Positions 1 through 10,254 of a stretch of 64,000 bases of DNA are shown here, one piece after another (within the stretch, counting starts at the first letter, position 1; each line of letters opens with the position of its first letter). The notes under the pieces were generated by a model. The model made no database searches. It saw nothing but the letters and a program-made list of their open reading frames with translations, and had not been told where the DNA came from. The stretch lies in contig OW203732.1 of the NCBI GenBank assembly GCA_934045075.1, positions 16,290,389 to 16,354,388 on the forward strand, given 5' to 3'. The translations under genes were made by a program, and so were the position numbers. Source of the stretch: Yponomeuta sedellus. Taxonomy: Eukaryota; Arthropoda; Insecta; Lepidoptera; Yponomeutidae.

Positions 1-868
1 TACAGCGTCGGAGTGGCCAATATTATTATTATTATAATATACGTCCCACTGCAGAGCACAGTCCTCTCAGATAAAGAGAGTATGTGCTTAATTTTATCAG
101 ATAAGTATTATCATTGAATTTTATTATTAATTTTATTTATGTTTAAATTTCATTCATGTGCAGCACACACTTATCGATCTCTTTACAATCATCGTTTCAC
201 CACGAATGACTAGAAGAAATTTCTGCAGAAACAAGCTGGCCTACTTACAAGTTTATGCTAACTTATCTGTGCAAATATTTCTTTCTTTGCGTACAATAAT
301 GTATTAGTCTGACTCGACTGGGATGTTCGCTGGTATGCAAGATACTCCTGTTCCAGAATAAGGACCTCTTGTAGAGTCGGTCACGTAGCCTTACAGTGCA
401 TTTAGACGTTGTTAGACGTCGCTCACGTCCGCACTTCTCGTCGAAGCATTTCCTCACCCTGTGGAGGTACAGTCAAAACATCGATAAATCTTTTAACATA
501 AAAATAATAATTCAGGCTTTACGTGCCACCGTATTACGTACGCAATGTGTGCTAACCGCTTTAAGCGCTGAAGATTGGGATTCAAACTCACTTTCAGCAC
601 ACCTAAGCAGCCTTTGTATGTCTCACTGCAAGGTTTTTTCTCGAAAAGAGAAAGTACGGTCTTCAAATGACTCAGTGATGTTATCACGTCTGATTCTCAG
701 GCCGAAGTTGGGTTCGATCCCCCCAGGGGGCCGACGTACATTTGTACAAATTGCCTCAGTCTGGGTGTATTTCCACGTTTCTGGTGTACTTGCCTAGTGA
801 CCATACTTATCAAACTAGTTTGGGACCAGGACGAGTGATTGCGTTTTGCATAACTCATAAATTTTTAT
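1..868. other. No gene seen; repeat fragments
   Basis: AT-rich stretch. Positions about 44-95 look like the 3' end of a SINE-C copy on the minus strand (cgtcccactgcagagcaca). Positions about 680-800 carry a B-box-like ggttcgatcc followed by text that resembles a decayed tRNA-derived SINE. Open frames here are short and cross these repeats, so I do not call them genes. Confidence 0.5.
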
Positions 869-1178
869 ACTATTTTTTTATTTTTAATGCACTAAACCGT
901 GCTAAGGACAATTTTAAAAACCTATATAGAGGCTGAAAATTCCACCCATGCCGGGATTCGAACCCGCGACCTCTGGCTATCCGTGCCAGCGCTCTTTCCA
1001 ACTGAGCTAATGGGCGTCTCACCGGCATCAGTGAAATTCCGAACCTCTTTACACTATTCTCTGTATTACCATTGAATTAATTCAATGGTATTACGTACAG
1101 GCAGTGACATCTGGCTTAAGTAAATTGCATTACCCACAGCCCCGACTACCTACTTTGCAGTTAGGTTTTTACATTCCA
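869..1178 (-). repeat. SINE-A copy (tRNA-like, minus strand)
   Basis: On the minus strand there is a leader of about 170 bp, then a tRNA-like block with an A box (tagctcagttgg) and a B box (ggttcgaatccc), then the tail gcctctatataggtttttaaaattgtcc. The tRNA-like block folds as a cloverleaf: a 7-bp acceptor pairing (cgcccat with atgggtg), D stem GCTC/GAGC and anticodon stem CTGGC/GCCAG. The copy is interrupted at 1070-1087 by a tiny palindromic insertion with a 7-bp target duplication. A second copy in the opposite orientation abuts it on the right. Confidence 0.8.
1070..1087. mobile_element. Nano-palindrome insertion 1 (18 bp)
   Basis: The sequence is CATTGAATTAATTCAATG, a perfect palindrome. 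It is flanked by direct repeats GTATTAC at 1063-1069 and 1088-1094. It sits inside a SINE-A copy. Uninterrupted SINE-A copies in this window read ctctgtattacgtacagg at this place (for example near 2293 and 2603), so the empty site is known: exactly 18 bp plus one 7-bp duplication was added. Confidence 0.8.
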
Positions 1179-1275
1179 ATGTAGCTCAGTTGGAAAGAGC
1201 GCTGGCACGGAAAGCCAGAGGTCGCGGGTTCGAATCCCGGCATGGGTGGAATTTTTAGCCTCTAAATAGGTTCAT
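1179..1275 (+). repeat. SINE-A fragment, head-to-head with its neighbour
   Basis: tRNA-like block and 3' tail of the SINE-A family (A box tgtagctcagttgg, B box ggttcgaatccc, tail gcctctaaataggtt). It faces the minus-strand copy immediately to its left, giving an inverted pair. The 5' leader is missing. Confidence 0.75.
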
Positions 1276-1526
1276 ACATTTTTGGCAGTTAAACATTAAA
1301 CATCTTGTGTACACGCGAAGTTTGTCAATATGAAATTCTGGGTGACGTAGCTATGTAAATATTCTAGACACTCAGATTTCCATTTTTAGGAAGAAGAACT
1401 AAGGAGTAGATTTACTTGTACTAATAAATTATATAAAATATTATGGTTTAAATAAATGTTCAAACCAGCATTTTTTTGCACATAATACAGAAAAAAATAT
1501 TTACAATATGGGCATATACATATGTA

Positions 1527-1745
1527 TATAGCAGACGACCTCAGTGGCGAAGGCGTACCGGCAGCACTTCTACCTACCATGCAAAAGGTCCCGGTTCCAA
1601 TCCCGGCTGGGGACGAAAAAACCCCAGGCTTTGGACGTTCACACGTTTGTGATGTCGCTTTTTCTGGTTCGCACGATATAGGGTACCTAGTGTGGGGCCA
1701 GAAGCAATGTATGTGCCTGTATGTAAATGTTATGTTATATTTTTT
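1527..1745 (+). repeat. SINE-D copy (tRNA-derived)
   Basis: It starts with an A-box-like cctcagtggcgaagg and has a B-box-like ggttccaatccc about 50 bp later. The body reads ggacgttcacacgtttgtgatg and ggggccagaag, and it ends in a T-rich tract. Related copies lie at 21928-22080 (+) and 32301-32513 (-). It is read as a tRNA-derived SINE; the encoded frame over it is not a gene. Confidence 0.65.
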
Positions 1746-2145
1746 TTAGGGAATCTTTAAATGTGTTTGAAGATCAGCTTACACAAAATACATTTTTTTA
1801 TTTAACATTTCTAGATAAAGGGACATGCAGTGTTGTACAAATTGCCACATAAAATATGAAAAGCATAGTCTATCGAATTCTCAAATATAAAACCCGTTTA
1901 ACAATTTCTTGACTTCGATAGTATTAAATGTAAATTAATTAACACGAATGAAATTAATATCTAACTATTAAGCAAACCAGTCAATGCTGATGGAATCACC
2001 CTGCTGCACCTGTGCCCGGGACGATAACATGGCATCCCATGGTGGAATGCTGCAAGGTTATATCTTCCAAGAATGACGGAAGGAATGGGCGGGATTTGAT
2101 GACACTTTCGTAATCACTGCGCACATTATTAACTTAATTCAGTTA
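1746..2145. other. No feature recognised
   Basis: AT-rich non-coding sequence with short frames only. No repeat family seen elsewhere in the window is obvious here. Confidence 0.4.
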
Positions 2146-2410
2146 TAAAAAACCTATTTAGAGGCTAAAAATTCCCCCCATGCCGGGATTCGAACCCGCG
2201 ACCTCTGACTATCCGTGCCAGCGCTCTTCCAATTGAGCTAATGAGCGACTCACCGGCATCAGTGAAATTTCGAAACTCTTTACACTATTCTCTGTATTAC
2301 GTACAGGCAGCGACATCTAGCTTAAGTAAATTGCATCACTTACAGCCCCGACTATCTACTTTGCAGTTAGGTTTTGACATCGGAATGATATCACTGTACC
2401 CACATGATTT
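2146..2410 (-). repeat. SINE-A copy, first of a tandem pair
   Basis: Minus-strand SINE-A with tRNA-like block (2180-2250) and leader. It is followed directly by a second copy in the same orientation; the two tRNA-like blocks lie 311 bp apart, so the pair is a head-to-tail tandem. Confidence 0.8.
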
Positions 2411-2719
2411 AAATATTTTTATTTTTAATGCACTAACCCGTGCTAAGGACAATTTTAAAAAACCTATTTAGAGGCTAAAAATTCCACCCATGCCGGGATT
2501 CGAACCCGCGACCTCTGGCTATCCGTGCCAGCGCTCTTCCAATTGAGCTAATGGGCGACTCACCGGCATCAGTGAAATTTCGAACCTCTTTACACTATTC
2601 TCTGTATTACGTACAGGCAGCGACATCTAGCTTAAGTAAATTGCATCACTTACAGCCCCGACTACCTACTTTGCAGTTAGGTTTTTACATCGGAATGATA
2701 TCACTGTACCCACATGATT
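2411..2719 (-). repeat. SINE-A copy, second of a tandem pair
   Basis: Minus-strand SINE-A, very similar to the copy on its left. The junction contains the tail-specific text gcactaacccgtgctaagg. A third partial tail (2720-2776) follows before a copy in the opposite orientation. Confidence 0.8.
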
Positions 2720-2783
2720 ATACTATTTTTATTTTTAATACACTAACCTGTGCTAAGGACAATTTTAAAAAAATAACAATTTT

Positions 2784-2970
2784 TAGCCTCTAAATAGGTT
2801 TTCACTGATGCCGGTGAGTCGCTCATTAGCTCAATTGGAAGAGCGCCGGCACGGATAGCCAGAGGTCGCGGGTTCGAATCCCGGCATGGGAGGAATTTTT
2901 AGCCTCTAAATAGGTTTTTTAAAATTGTCCTTAGCACGGGTTAGTGCATTAAAAATAAAAATAGTATAAT
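2784..2970 (+). repeat. SINE-A copy, plus strand, facing the tandem pair
   Basis: tRNA-like block (A box tagctcaattgg, B box ggttcgaatccc) and tail through gtccttagcacgggttagtg and an A-rich end. With the two copies on its left it makes a tandem-plus-inverted array. Confidence 0.8.
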
Positions 2971-3161
2971 TAATTCAGTTATTTAATTTTTGTCGGAAGA
3001 GCCCGACCAACTGTCCGATCAAGTAGGTACTTAAGAGAATCGGTTAAGAATAAAAAAATCTTATTAAACTCTTTTTGATTGTATTTTTCCGGTTCTGTCC
3101 TTGTCCTCGTTCCACTTGGTTAAGGATTTAAAAGACTCCAAAGTGTCAAAATAGTTTATTT

Positions 3162-3392
3162 TTGTTTATAATTATAGATTATTATGGCGACAATAATATT
3201 ATTAGGGCGACCAACAAATACTTCACTGGTACATGCATTAAAATTGTGATCATAATTATGCTAATATCTTCTTTGCACAAGGGCACAATCCTAGGTGACG
3301 ATTCAGTTACAGGTTACCACCACAGACAAATAAAGGATACTGCCACAGCATTCAAAAACATAGATAAAAGGGATAATTTAACAAAAAGGTAA
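3162..3392 (+). other. Weak exon-like open frame
   Basis: An open frame of about 70 codons contains a hydrophobic run followed by a charged tail. An acceptor-like site (ttataattatag) lies at about 3177 and a donor-like site (aaaag followed by gtaaac) at about 3390. I recognise no family. It may be chance coding in AT-rich DNA; it is listed only because both edges look like splice sites. Confidence 0.15.
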
Positions 3393-3468
3393 ACTTGTGA
3401 ACTATAATAAATAAACGAACCAATATATTTTTAAATAATAATATACTTATATAACATAGGTACAATGG

Positions 3469-3571
3469 TACAGTGGACAGCACATCATGGTATACACCCA
3501 TGCACTCTACTCCGTTGCGTTACGGGCGACTTTGCAACTAAAATGTGAAGATTGACGTGCTGTCGACTGTA
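3469..3571. mobile_element. MITE-like element with TACAGTSGACAGCAC ends
   Basis: Left end tacagtggacagcac and right end gtgctgtcgactgta are near-perfect inverted repeats around about 75 bp, with TA at both outer edges. A related element with the same ends is at 11239-11335, and single ends recur at about 10765-10795, 35020 and 54880. The size and ends fit a non-autonomous DNA transposon; the superfamily cannot be settled by eye. Confidence 0.6.
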
Positions 3572-5134
3572 CATACGTTTATGTACTAGCCACTGGACAC
3601 AAAACATCGCGTAATGCCATTAGCCTAAAGAAAAAACTAATTTTATTTCATAGTCAATGCTAAGTTCATTTTTTACTATTATTTTCGTAAAAATCAGCCA
3701 GTCTCATTCAACAATTTCACAAGTACAAAAAGGTTGCAAATTGTAACAAGCTAAATTACAAAATGTAACAGTATACAGAGTGATTTTTTGTGACGGTTCA
3801 GTAAAGGCAGTTATCCTTATCGTTATAGTTACAGGAAACTGTTTTTAGGAGACTATCCATAAACTTTTGAAATACATTTATAGATTTTAGAAAAAAATTA
3901 TATTCAGAAAGTAAATGTTAATTTTACACACTTTATTTCATGCAAATCGATCCTGTTTCTTATTACAAAGATCAAAAGTCTCTACTGGACTGACTGAGGT
4001 GTGTGCACTAAAAATGTCAGAAATCGCGAAAAACTTTTTCCGTTTATTTCGGTACAAATGTCAAACTTCTTAATTTGCCAAAGTTTTTGTTATAGGCCAT
4101 ATACGTTATAATCAGCTAAAAAGAGCACTGGCTGAAAAAAGTAAGTTAAAGAAGAGTGGCTGAAAGTAGTAGGTACCCAGGTAAAAAAGTTTTAAATTTC
4201 ATACTTCGAATTCGATTCGAATACTTAGGTCATATCAGATAATTTTTATGTTTGTCTGAGAAGATTCTAAATGATTAGTTGTAATTTATATGTTTAAATG
4301 TATGTTAAAAAAAAATTATTCGTAAACGTTTGGTTAGACTTAATTGAAGCGAATTTTGTAAATAATTATAAGGGAATTACAAACCTTTGTATATACCTTA
4401 CCTATATTGTTTCAAAGTGGTGTACGAAAACTACCTTTCAATTTAAGTTTAGAATAATTTCTTCGCTGTTGACGAACTAGAAGAAGTTTGTAAACACATT
4501 AACAATCCCAACAGACCAACAAATAGTTCTCAAATTCTGCAGGAAAATACCTTACTTCGCTCTACGGGGATGGCATTCACGCGAGAGCGTCCAATTTGCA
4601 TGGCAAGTGTGTCGCGTCGGGCACGTCCTGGCCCATTGCCGTTCAGGTCTACCTCTGTATCACGATCACCCTGTATATCCCCGACGACGGTTAGAAGGAA
4701 GTATAGTGCTAACGCTAATTAGCTGTTAACAGCTTTCACTTCACTAAAATGTATACAAAAACGGCCAAGTGTGTGTCAGGACACAATGGAGAGGACGCGC
4801 AATGTATGGTTCTGTATTTTTGTATTGATATTAGAATTTTATTTTACTTTACTTATTTTAAATAAACTGTATTACTCCTGGATTGGTAAGGCCTACTTAG
4901 TTGTGATAGTTTTACTTTTAACTTAATTATAATTAACTTGCTGCCTTGATTTTTACACGCTTCCACAAGCAACGTTTTTTCTAGAACAGCACGCTCTACC
5001 CTAACAAAATTTTAGTATATGACAAATGAATCCCAGAATAAAAAAAGTTTCCAATTCCCACAATATTTTTTAACGTCCTAGCTAATACCCATCTCTAATT
5101 TAAGTGTAGGCGAGTTACTCTAGCGAGTCACTCT
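3572..5134. other. No gene or clear repeat recognised
   Basis: AT-rich sequence. Frames reach only 60 codons and have no splice or domain support. The part at 4580-4680 is more GC-rich and may be an old repeat, but I could not match it inside the window. Confidence 0.35.
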
Positions 5135-5381
5135 GAAGCGCTTGGCCTAGGCGAACCGAGTGATTGGAATCAATTACTTGGTTAAGTTTAAGCAATTACG
5201 CTTTAAGCCGTTGGTGCCGGCTGTCATGTAATGGCTTGATAACTTCTGACAGTAAGGCCCGCCACTGTCTTACAATCCTCCACCAACCCTTACTTGGCCC
5301 CCGTGGTAGAGTATGGCCTAACCTTCCTGCGATGCAGGAAGAGACCCGTGCCCCAGCAGTGGAGACATACAAGGGTTGATA
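5135..5381 (+). repeat. 5S-rRNA-derived SINE, internally deleted
   Basis: It begins with gcgcttggcctaggcgaacc and ends with the family 3' end (cccagcagtggagacatacaagggttgata). Most of the 5S-like promoter block is missing after ttggttaag, so this copy lacks the internal control region that the full-length copies at 43.8, 44.7 and 55.3 kb retain. Confidence 0.75.
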
Positions 5382-6832
5382 ACGAGTTATTCTATAATTA
5401 TATATTTTTTAAGTTCTATTGTACATACATGTTTATTGGTGGAATTATTATCCTCTAAATAAAAAAAAGTCTAATATTACTTAAGACATCTTGTTGTAGA
5501 ATCGTGTACATTGCCTAAGGAGGATTAGGTATCCTTTTAGGCAATATTTTCAATGTGTCCGTAATAGGAAAAGTGCCGGGCATAGGTACATTAAAAGTCG
5601 CGACCGCTAGTGTGACAGGATTAATCCCCTAAACAGTAAAAGGAAACGGGACCTTACGATTTCCAGGAACACATTTTATCAATAGACTCTAATAATGTGA
5701 GCCCGAATGACGCTGTTTGATCTTAATCTTTAGGTGTGGTAAAAGGCCGGAGATTACCCTGAAAGTTCTACAATAGGTACCTCGCCATAAATAGCTGGAA
5801 GGTTAACTCAGCGTAGGTAATATAGGTTCGATCTGTGCCGAAGTAAATTTAGTAAATTATTAAAAAAAGTATGTAATTACAATATAAATTTATTAGGAGA
5901 AAGGCCCATAAGGATCTTCGTTGTTTTTACTGGATAGAGTTGACAGTACATTACGTTTACAGTTTTGTACACTGAACAATTTTCTGTAAACATTGACATT
6001 TATTCTGATGACAATACATGGATATAAGGTACTAGTTGAACTAGTAAGAAGTATTTAGTTCAACGATACGATTTTTTACGATTCTCGATTCTCATAGGTT
6101 CTATTCTCATTAATAAGGAGTCTAATCGCGATTAGGTATGTTAGGTATTATACAAATACAAATACAAAATACAAAAATATTTATTGCCAAATAAGTTTTT
6201 ACATTAGCATTTTTACACAGCGGGCCTCGCACTAGGTAAACCTGTATCGCAGGCGCCCAAAACAGTTTTTTCAGTGATTGTGTAATAAAATATACATAAA
6301 TATATGTGTAATATATTCGTATAGCAAAAATTGCAAAAAATATTATAAATCTATACATAACTATATGCATATATACACACATACATACATAATATATACA
6401 TAGACACGCATATATACATATTTACATACACACACACATACACATAATATATACAGACATCTAAATTTAATTTATAATTTTCATAAGAATGTAAATTGTG
6501 AGCTGGTGGAGTTTAACAAGTTATTTCGAGAACAGCCTCTGTTTCATAATAGTCCATGCTTAAAAGCCATTGATAAACTTTTATTTTTGCTTCACGAATT
6601 GAGTTGTATTTTATATCGCAGTGTTGGACACATTTATTGTAAATAAATGGGAAAGTAAATGTGCGAAAACGGTGGGCGAATTCGGTTTTTGTGGGATGAA
6701 TCTTTAATTTGAAATTTCGTTGTTCAAGTAATTTCGAATAAATGTGCGAATTAATTACTTCTTTTAATTACGTAATATTTAACGTAATATATAACTTTCA
6801 ATTACGTATTATTACGTAATATTTTTTTCTTA
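5382..6832. other. No gene; AT-rich with a TA/CA-rich tract
   Basis: Positions about 6335-6450 are low-complexity tatacata/cacaca sequence. A LINE-tail-like tttattgcc motif with flanking text lies near 6175-6270. Nothing coding is supported. Confidence 0.4.
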
Positions 6833-7152
6833 CGTCGCCTATACCTACACGTCCCACTGCAAGGCACAAGCCTTGTATCAGAGAGAGAGAGAGTATAGGC
6901 CCAATTACCACGCGTGTCTACTATTACGTGTGTATTAGAATTTTTAAAGTGCTGAGGTATGTGAACACCTCATACACTCAAGTTTCCTCACCATATTCCT
7001 TCAAATTTAGCGAGTGGTATTGCCAGTTTAAGTTCACAAATCTACACAAGGTAGAAAATAATGTCATTAGTAGGTACATGCCGTCGAACTCACGACCTCT
7101 CGATTAAGAATCCGTGCATTCTATTCTACCGCTCCGCTACTACCGATCCCCA
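6833..7152 (-). repeat. SINE-C copy (tRNA-derived, minus strand)
   Basis: On the minus strand it starts with a tRNA-like block (gatcggtagtagcggagcgg ... cgagaggtcgtgagttcg) and ends at the 3' text gcagtgggacgt. The body contains a short gagagagaga run. It belongs to the same family as 43306-43592, 47944-48165 and 61165-61385. Confidence 0.65.
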
Positions 7153-7158
7153 TGCACC

Positions 7159-7310
7159 CCAGAGGCATTATTATGTAAGTATCCACTGAGTTGATTTTTA
7201 CTTTTTTTAAGCTACTCCGGCTGTCAAATTGCATACATTTTTTGACACTTAGGAGTTGTCTAAATGCTTCACTCGATAGAATGGAATGCTACGTAATAGG
7301 AGGGCTGTTC
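7159..7310 (+). mobile_element. R150 repeat, copy 1
   Basis: This repeat of about 150 bp starts near ggcattattatgtaagta and ends near gctacgtaataggagg, so its ends share a tacgtaat-like motif. The same sequence occurs inverted at 7540-7694 and direct at 8062-8215. It is probably a short non-autonomous DNA element. Confidence 0.65.
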
Positions 7311-7404
7311 AACGATATCCTGCAGTTACGGTTATAGTCAATGAGCCGTTTTCGGCTCAAATTCACAAAGCACTCCATAGATGGCGCTTATAGGCACGCA
7401 CATA

Positions 7405-7545
7405 CAAAAATCAGAAACGAAGAGATCCGCAGAAGAATCCGAGTTACTGGTATAGCTCGAAGAATTGCTCAGTCGAAGTGGCAGTGGGGCAAATAGCTCG
7501 AAGAACTGATGACCGTTGGGGCGAAAAAGTTCTGACCTGTCCTCC
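7405..7545 (+). repeat. RTE-type LINE fragment (reverse transcriptase C-terminal region)
   Basis: The translation resembles the region after the catalytic domain of lepidopteran RTE elements (residues like RNEEIRRRIRVTGIARRI, then KWQWG, then DDRWGEKVL). It contains a stop codon and is interrupted at about 7547 by the inverted R150 copy. The same LINE resumes at about 7693. Confidence 0.65.
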
Positions 7546-7694
7546 TATTACCTAGCATTCCACTCTATCGAGTGAACTATTTAGACAACTCCTAAGTGTC
7601 AAAAAATGTATGCATTTGACAGCCGGAGTAGCTTAAAAAAAGTAAAAATCAACGTCACTCAACTCAGTGGCTACTTACATAATAATGCCTCTGG
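7540..7694 (-). mobile_element. R150 repeat, copy 2, inserted in an RTE LINE
   Basis: Inverted copy of the R150 repeat at 7159-7310. It splits an RTE LINE fragment: the frame breaks after RWGEKVL on the left and resumes with the W-S-D-D-L region on the right. This shows that R150 is younger than the LINE copy. Confidence 0.65.
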
Positions 7695-7860
7695 AGACCG
7701 CGGACAGGACGACGCAGCGTGGGCAGGCCCTCGACTGGTCTGATGACCTGGTTACTGTGGCGGGGAGTCACTGGATGCGGGCGGCACAAGACCGTGAAGC
7801 TTGGAAACCCATGAGGGAGGCTTATGTCCTGCAGTGGGCGTTAAATGGCTGATGATGGTC
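7693..7860 (+). repeat. RTE-type LINE 3' fragment
   Basis: It encodes the usual RTE C-terminus (DWSDDL, GSHWMRAAQDREAW, then EAYVLQW) and ends in the 3' text gcagtgggcgttaaatggctgatgatgg. No promoter or full ORF; dead fragment. Confidence 0.7.
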
Positions 7861-7912
7861 ATGATACAAGAACCGGTACACGTCTGTCAAATTTTCCTTG
7901 ATGATGATGATG

Positions 7913-8061
7913 ATTGCAACCCTGTATGTCCCCACTGCTGGGGCACGGCTCTCTGCCTGCATTGCAGGAAGGTTAGGCCATACTCCACCACGGGGGCCGA
8001 GTCCGGGTTGGTGGAGGTTTGTATGACAGTGGCGGGCCTTACAGTCAGAAGTTATCAGGGG
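7913..8061 (-). repeat. 5S-derived SINE, cut by R150 copy 3
   Basis: 3' half of the 5S-SINE on the minus strand (accctgtatgtccccactgctggggcac through gtcagaagttatca). It stops abruptly where the third R150 copy begins, so R150 probably inserted into it. Confidence 0.75.
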
Positions 8062-8215
8062 CATTATTACGTAAGTATCCACTGAGTTTCATGACGTTGA
8101 TTTTTACTTTTTTTAAGCTACTCCGGCTGTCAAATGCATACATTTTTTGACACTTAGGAGTCGTCTAAATGCTTCACTCGATAGAGTGAAGTGCTACGTA
8201 ATAGGAAGGCTGGCC
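8062..8215 (+). mobile_element. R150 repeat, copy 3, interrupting a 5S-SINE
   Basis: Direct copy of the repeat at 7159-7310, from ggcattattacgtaagta to gctacgtaataggaagg. Its left edge falls inside 5S-SINE sequence. Confidence 0.65.
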
Positions 8216-8225
8216 GCCCATAAGC

Positions 8226-8425
8226 CGCAAATTTTCCTTAACACAGATTAATTCTGACAGTTGTATTCCGGTTCTTCTATGGCCACGCCTGTAAGCGCCA
8301 TCTATGTATTGCTAAGTGAATGAGCCGTTCTCAGCACAAATTTCCAAATCATTCATAGATCCCTCTTAAAGGCGTGGCCATAGAAGAACCGAAGTGCGGC
8401 TGTCAAAAATAATTTGTGATAATCC
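8226..8425. mobile_element. Foldback MITE with imperfect long inverted arms
   Basis: The left arm around gttcttctatggccacgcct pairs with the right arm around aggcgtggccatagaagaac, with imperfect pairing further out (gacagttgtattccg against cgaagtgcggctgtc). Related sequence recurs near 7340-7400, 8915-8980 and 28244-28480. Confidence 0.6.
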
Positions 8426-8432
8426 AAATTGA

Positions 8433-8890
8433 AATGAAATGAAAAGGTTTTATTCAAAGTAGCACTAAAACTGCGGCTTAATGAACGTTACAATTCAAAC
8501 TAAATGTCCATTTTAAAATCTAGATCATTTAGGAGAAAAAATAGACAAAAAAACTCCAAACTTAGTCTTTTCAAAGGTCCTTAATTAACATAGTTTACAT
8601 AATTATTATAAAACATAGAACTCATACATTGTACTGGCTTTAATTCCAGACCACATTGTCATCTAAATAATCCTTTATGTTATAGTAGCCCTTTTGGCAC
8701 AAAGTGTGCTAACATATTTTTTGAACCGCGATTCAGGCAAGCCTAATATATCTTCAGGGATTTTATTATAGAAGCGTATACAATGCCCCATGAAGGATGT
8801 ATTAACCTTTGCCAGCCTAAATAATGAGAACAAAGTTTTATGTTTATTTCTAGTATTTACCTACATTGTGTTGACTACCTAAAGTTTTAA
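8433..8890 (-). repeat. Jockey/CR1-like LINE 3' end
   Basis: Read on the minus strand it encodes the end of a reverse transcriptase (GYYNIKDYLDDNVVWN then stop), followed by a 3' untranslated region and a terminal attttcatttcatttc simple tail. The same tail occurs on the plus strand at 24040-24425. An in-frame stop shortly before the end shows that it is decayed. Confidence 0.6.
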
Positions 8891-9011
8891 AGTTAACGGA
8901 CGTGTCCGTCTTCTTTTATGTGCACGCCTATAAGCGCCATCTATGGAGTGCTTTGTGAACTTGTGCTAAAAACGGCTCATTTAACGTCTATTTATCCTTA
9001 CTTGCCCATTC

Positions 9012-9012
<1 letters not shown>

Positions 9013-9060
<48 letters not shown>

Positions 9061-9062
9061 AT
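9013..9062. repeat. (AAAT)n microsatellite
   Basis: About twelve uninterrupted aaat repeats. Confidence 0.95.
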
Positions 9063-9145
9063 TCTAGTAAACAAGGTTCTACCTTTAAAGTATAATATTT
9101 AAGTCGAAAGTTGTCATAAATGAAATGAAAAAGTTACCTGGTACA

Positions 9146-9419
9146 ATTTTTAAAAAACCTATTTAGAGACTAAAAATTCAACCCATGCCGGGATTCGAAC
9201 CCCTGACCTCTGGCTATCCGTGCCAGCGCTCTTCCAACTGAGTTAATGGCGACTCACCGGCACCAGTGAAAATTCAAACTTCTTTACAAAATTCTCTGTA
9301 TTACGTACAGCCGACATCTGGCTGAAGTAATTTGCATCACTTGCAGCCCCGAGTACCTACTTTGCAGTTAGATTTTTACATCGGAATGATATCGCTGTAC
9401 CCACATGGTTATATTATTT
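9146..9419 (-). repeat. SINE-A copy with a 12-bp target duplication (274 bp)
   Basis: The copy is flanked by TTACCTGGTACA at 9134-9145 and TTACCTGGGACA at 9420-9431. This fixes the ends of one inserted unit. In sense order it has a leader of about 160 bp, then the tRNA-like block, then a tail of about 40 bp. The tRNA-like block is therefore in the 3' half, not at the 5' end as in ordinary tRNA-derived SINEs. Confidence 0.85.
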
Positions 9420-9576
9420 TTACCTGGGACACTATTTTAAATAACACGCCTCCAATGTTATAAACAAAGTTCATGAATTTGCTTGGAAATATGTAATTTT
9501 GGCATCAAATGTCACTTTTGAGGAATCTTGGTTGCAAAATTGGTATTAAAAGGTAAGGATTAATAGACTATACGAG

Positions 9577-9794
9577 ACCTTTCGGCGTGAATCTCTCGGA
9601 GTAAGGCTCTTTTCTCGGGAGCAGTAAGGGCCGGCTTATCCTCGTTCCCAGGCCCTATTGTATTCAGTCATTATTTATTCAGCGGATCCGATGCGAAGTT
9701 CGCTCACAATTCACGCTATTGTTCGGCTTATTTGTCCGGGTGGCTTTTAGTAGATTATGTTACTGGAGAGAGGTGGATGGTCGCTGAATAAATG
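9577..9794. other. Unclassified repeat-like sequence
   Basis: Relatively GC-rich stretch around ggcgtgaatctctcggag and gggccggcttatcctcg. It looks like an old transposable element, but no second copy is in the window. Confidence 0.3.
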
Positions 9795-10170
9795 CGTCTG
9801 TTCAGGTGAGTGAGGTCGCGGGTTCGAGTCTCAGCTCCTGCTAATGACTGAAATTGCATACTTTCACTTAACTTGTCTTTGGTTGTCTCGAAGAGATCGT
9901 TTTTAGTGATACGGCCGCCGCCGTCTGTACTCTTAGCTTAAAACATATCTGTGTAATTTAAATTTTTTGTACAATTTTTTGTAGTTGACCCAGCGAATTC
10001 GTACCGCCTAACAGTAGATTCTTAATTTTTTTTTATTTTCCCCTCCGCAAGAACCATCCTCGTACTTCAAGGAATATAAAAAAAAATAGTAGCGAAATCG
10101 GTTCAGCTGCTCTAGAGATAAAATTTGCGCTTAATTTTTTAATAAATTTTTATATTATAGATAGATACAG
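9795..10170 (+). repeat. Decayed SINE/LINE tail
   Basis: A B-box-like ggttcgagtctc is followed by a body (ctttggttgtctcgaagagatcg, then gtgatacggccgccg) that is also found at 20905-21010. It is followed by text resembling the 3' tails of lepidopteran LINEs (gcgaaatcggttcagctgct) and an A/T-rich end. Confidence 0.5.
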
Positions 10171-10254
10171 TGTTATTTAAGCACCGTATGGTGGCCTACT
10201 TTTCTGTTCTAAATAAATATGTTTATTTATAAATACTTACTTACGGCCCATACT

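Larger units (their letters stand above)
8986..9576. mobile_element. MITE of the tctatttatccttacttg family, carrying a SINE
   Basis: The left end tctatttatccttacttg is matched by the inverted right end aaggtaaggattaatagac. Between them lie an (aaat)n microsatellite at 9013-9062 and a full SINE-A insertion at 9146-9419. The same terminal text bounds 30029-30226 and 30531-30792. Confidence 0.5.

Noticed and set aside
396..797. 133-codon plus-strand protein
   Set aside because: No domain, no splice sites, and it crosses a decayed SINE.
948..1016. tRNA gene
   Set aside because: It folds as a cloverleaf, but the same block occurs many times with the same leader and tail, and base 33 of the loop is C where tRNAs have T. 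It is a SINE.
7159..7694. One 536-bp foldback transposon
   Set aside because: The right arm alone interrupts an RTE LINE that lies between the arms, so these are two independent inverted copies.
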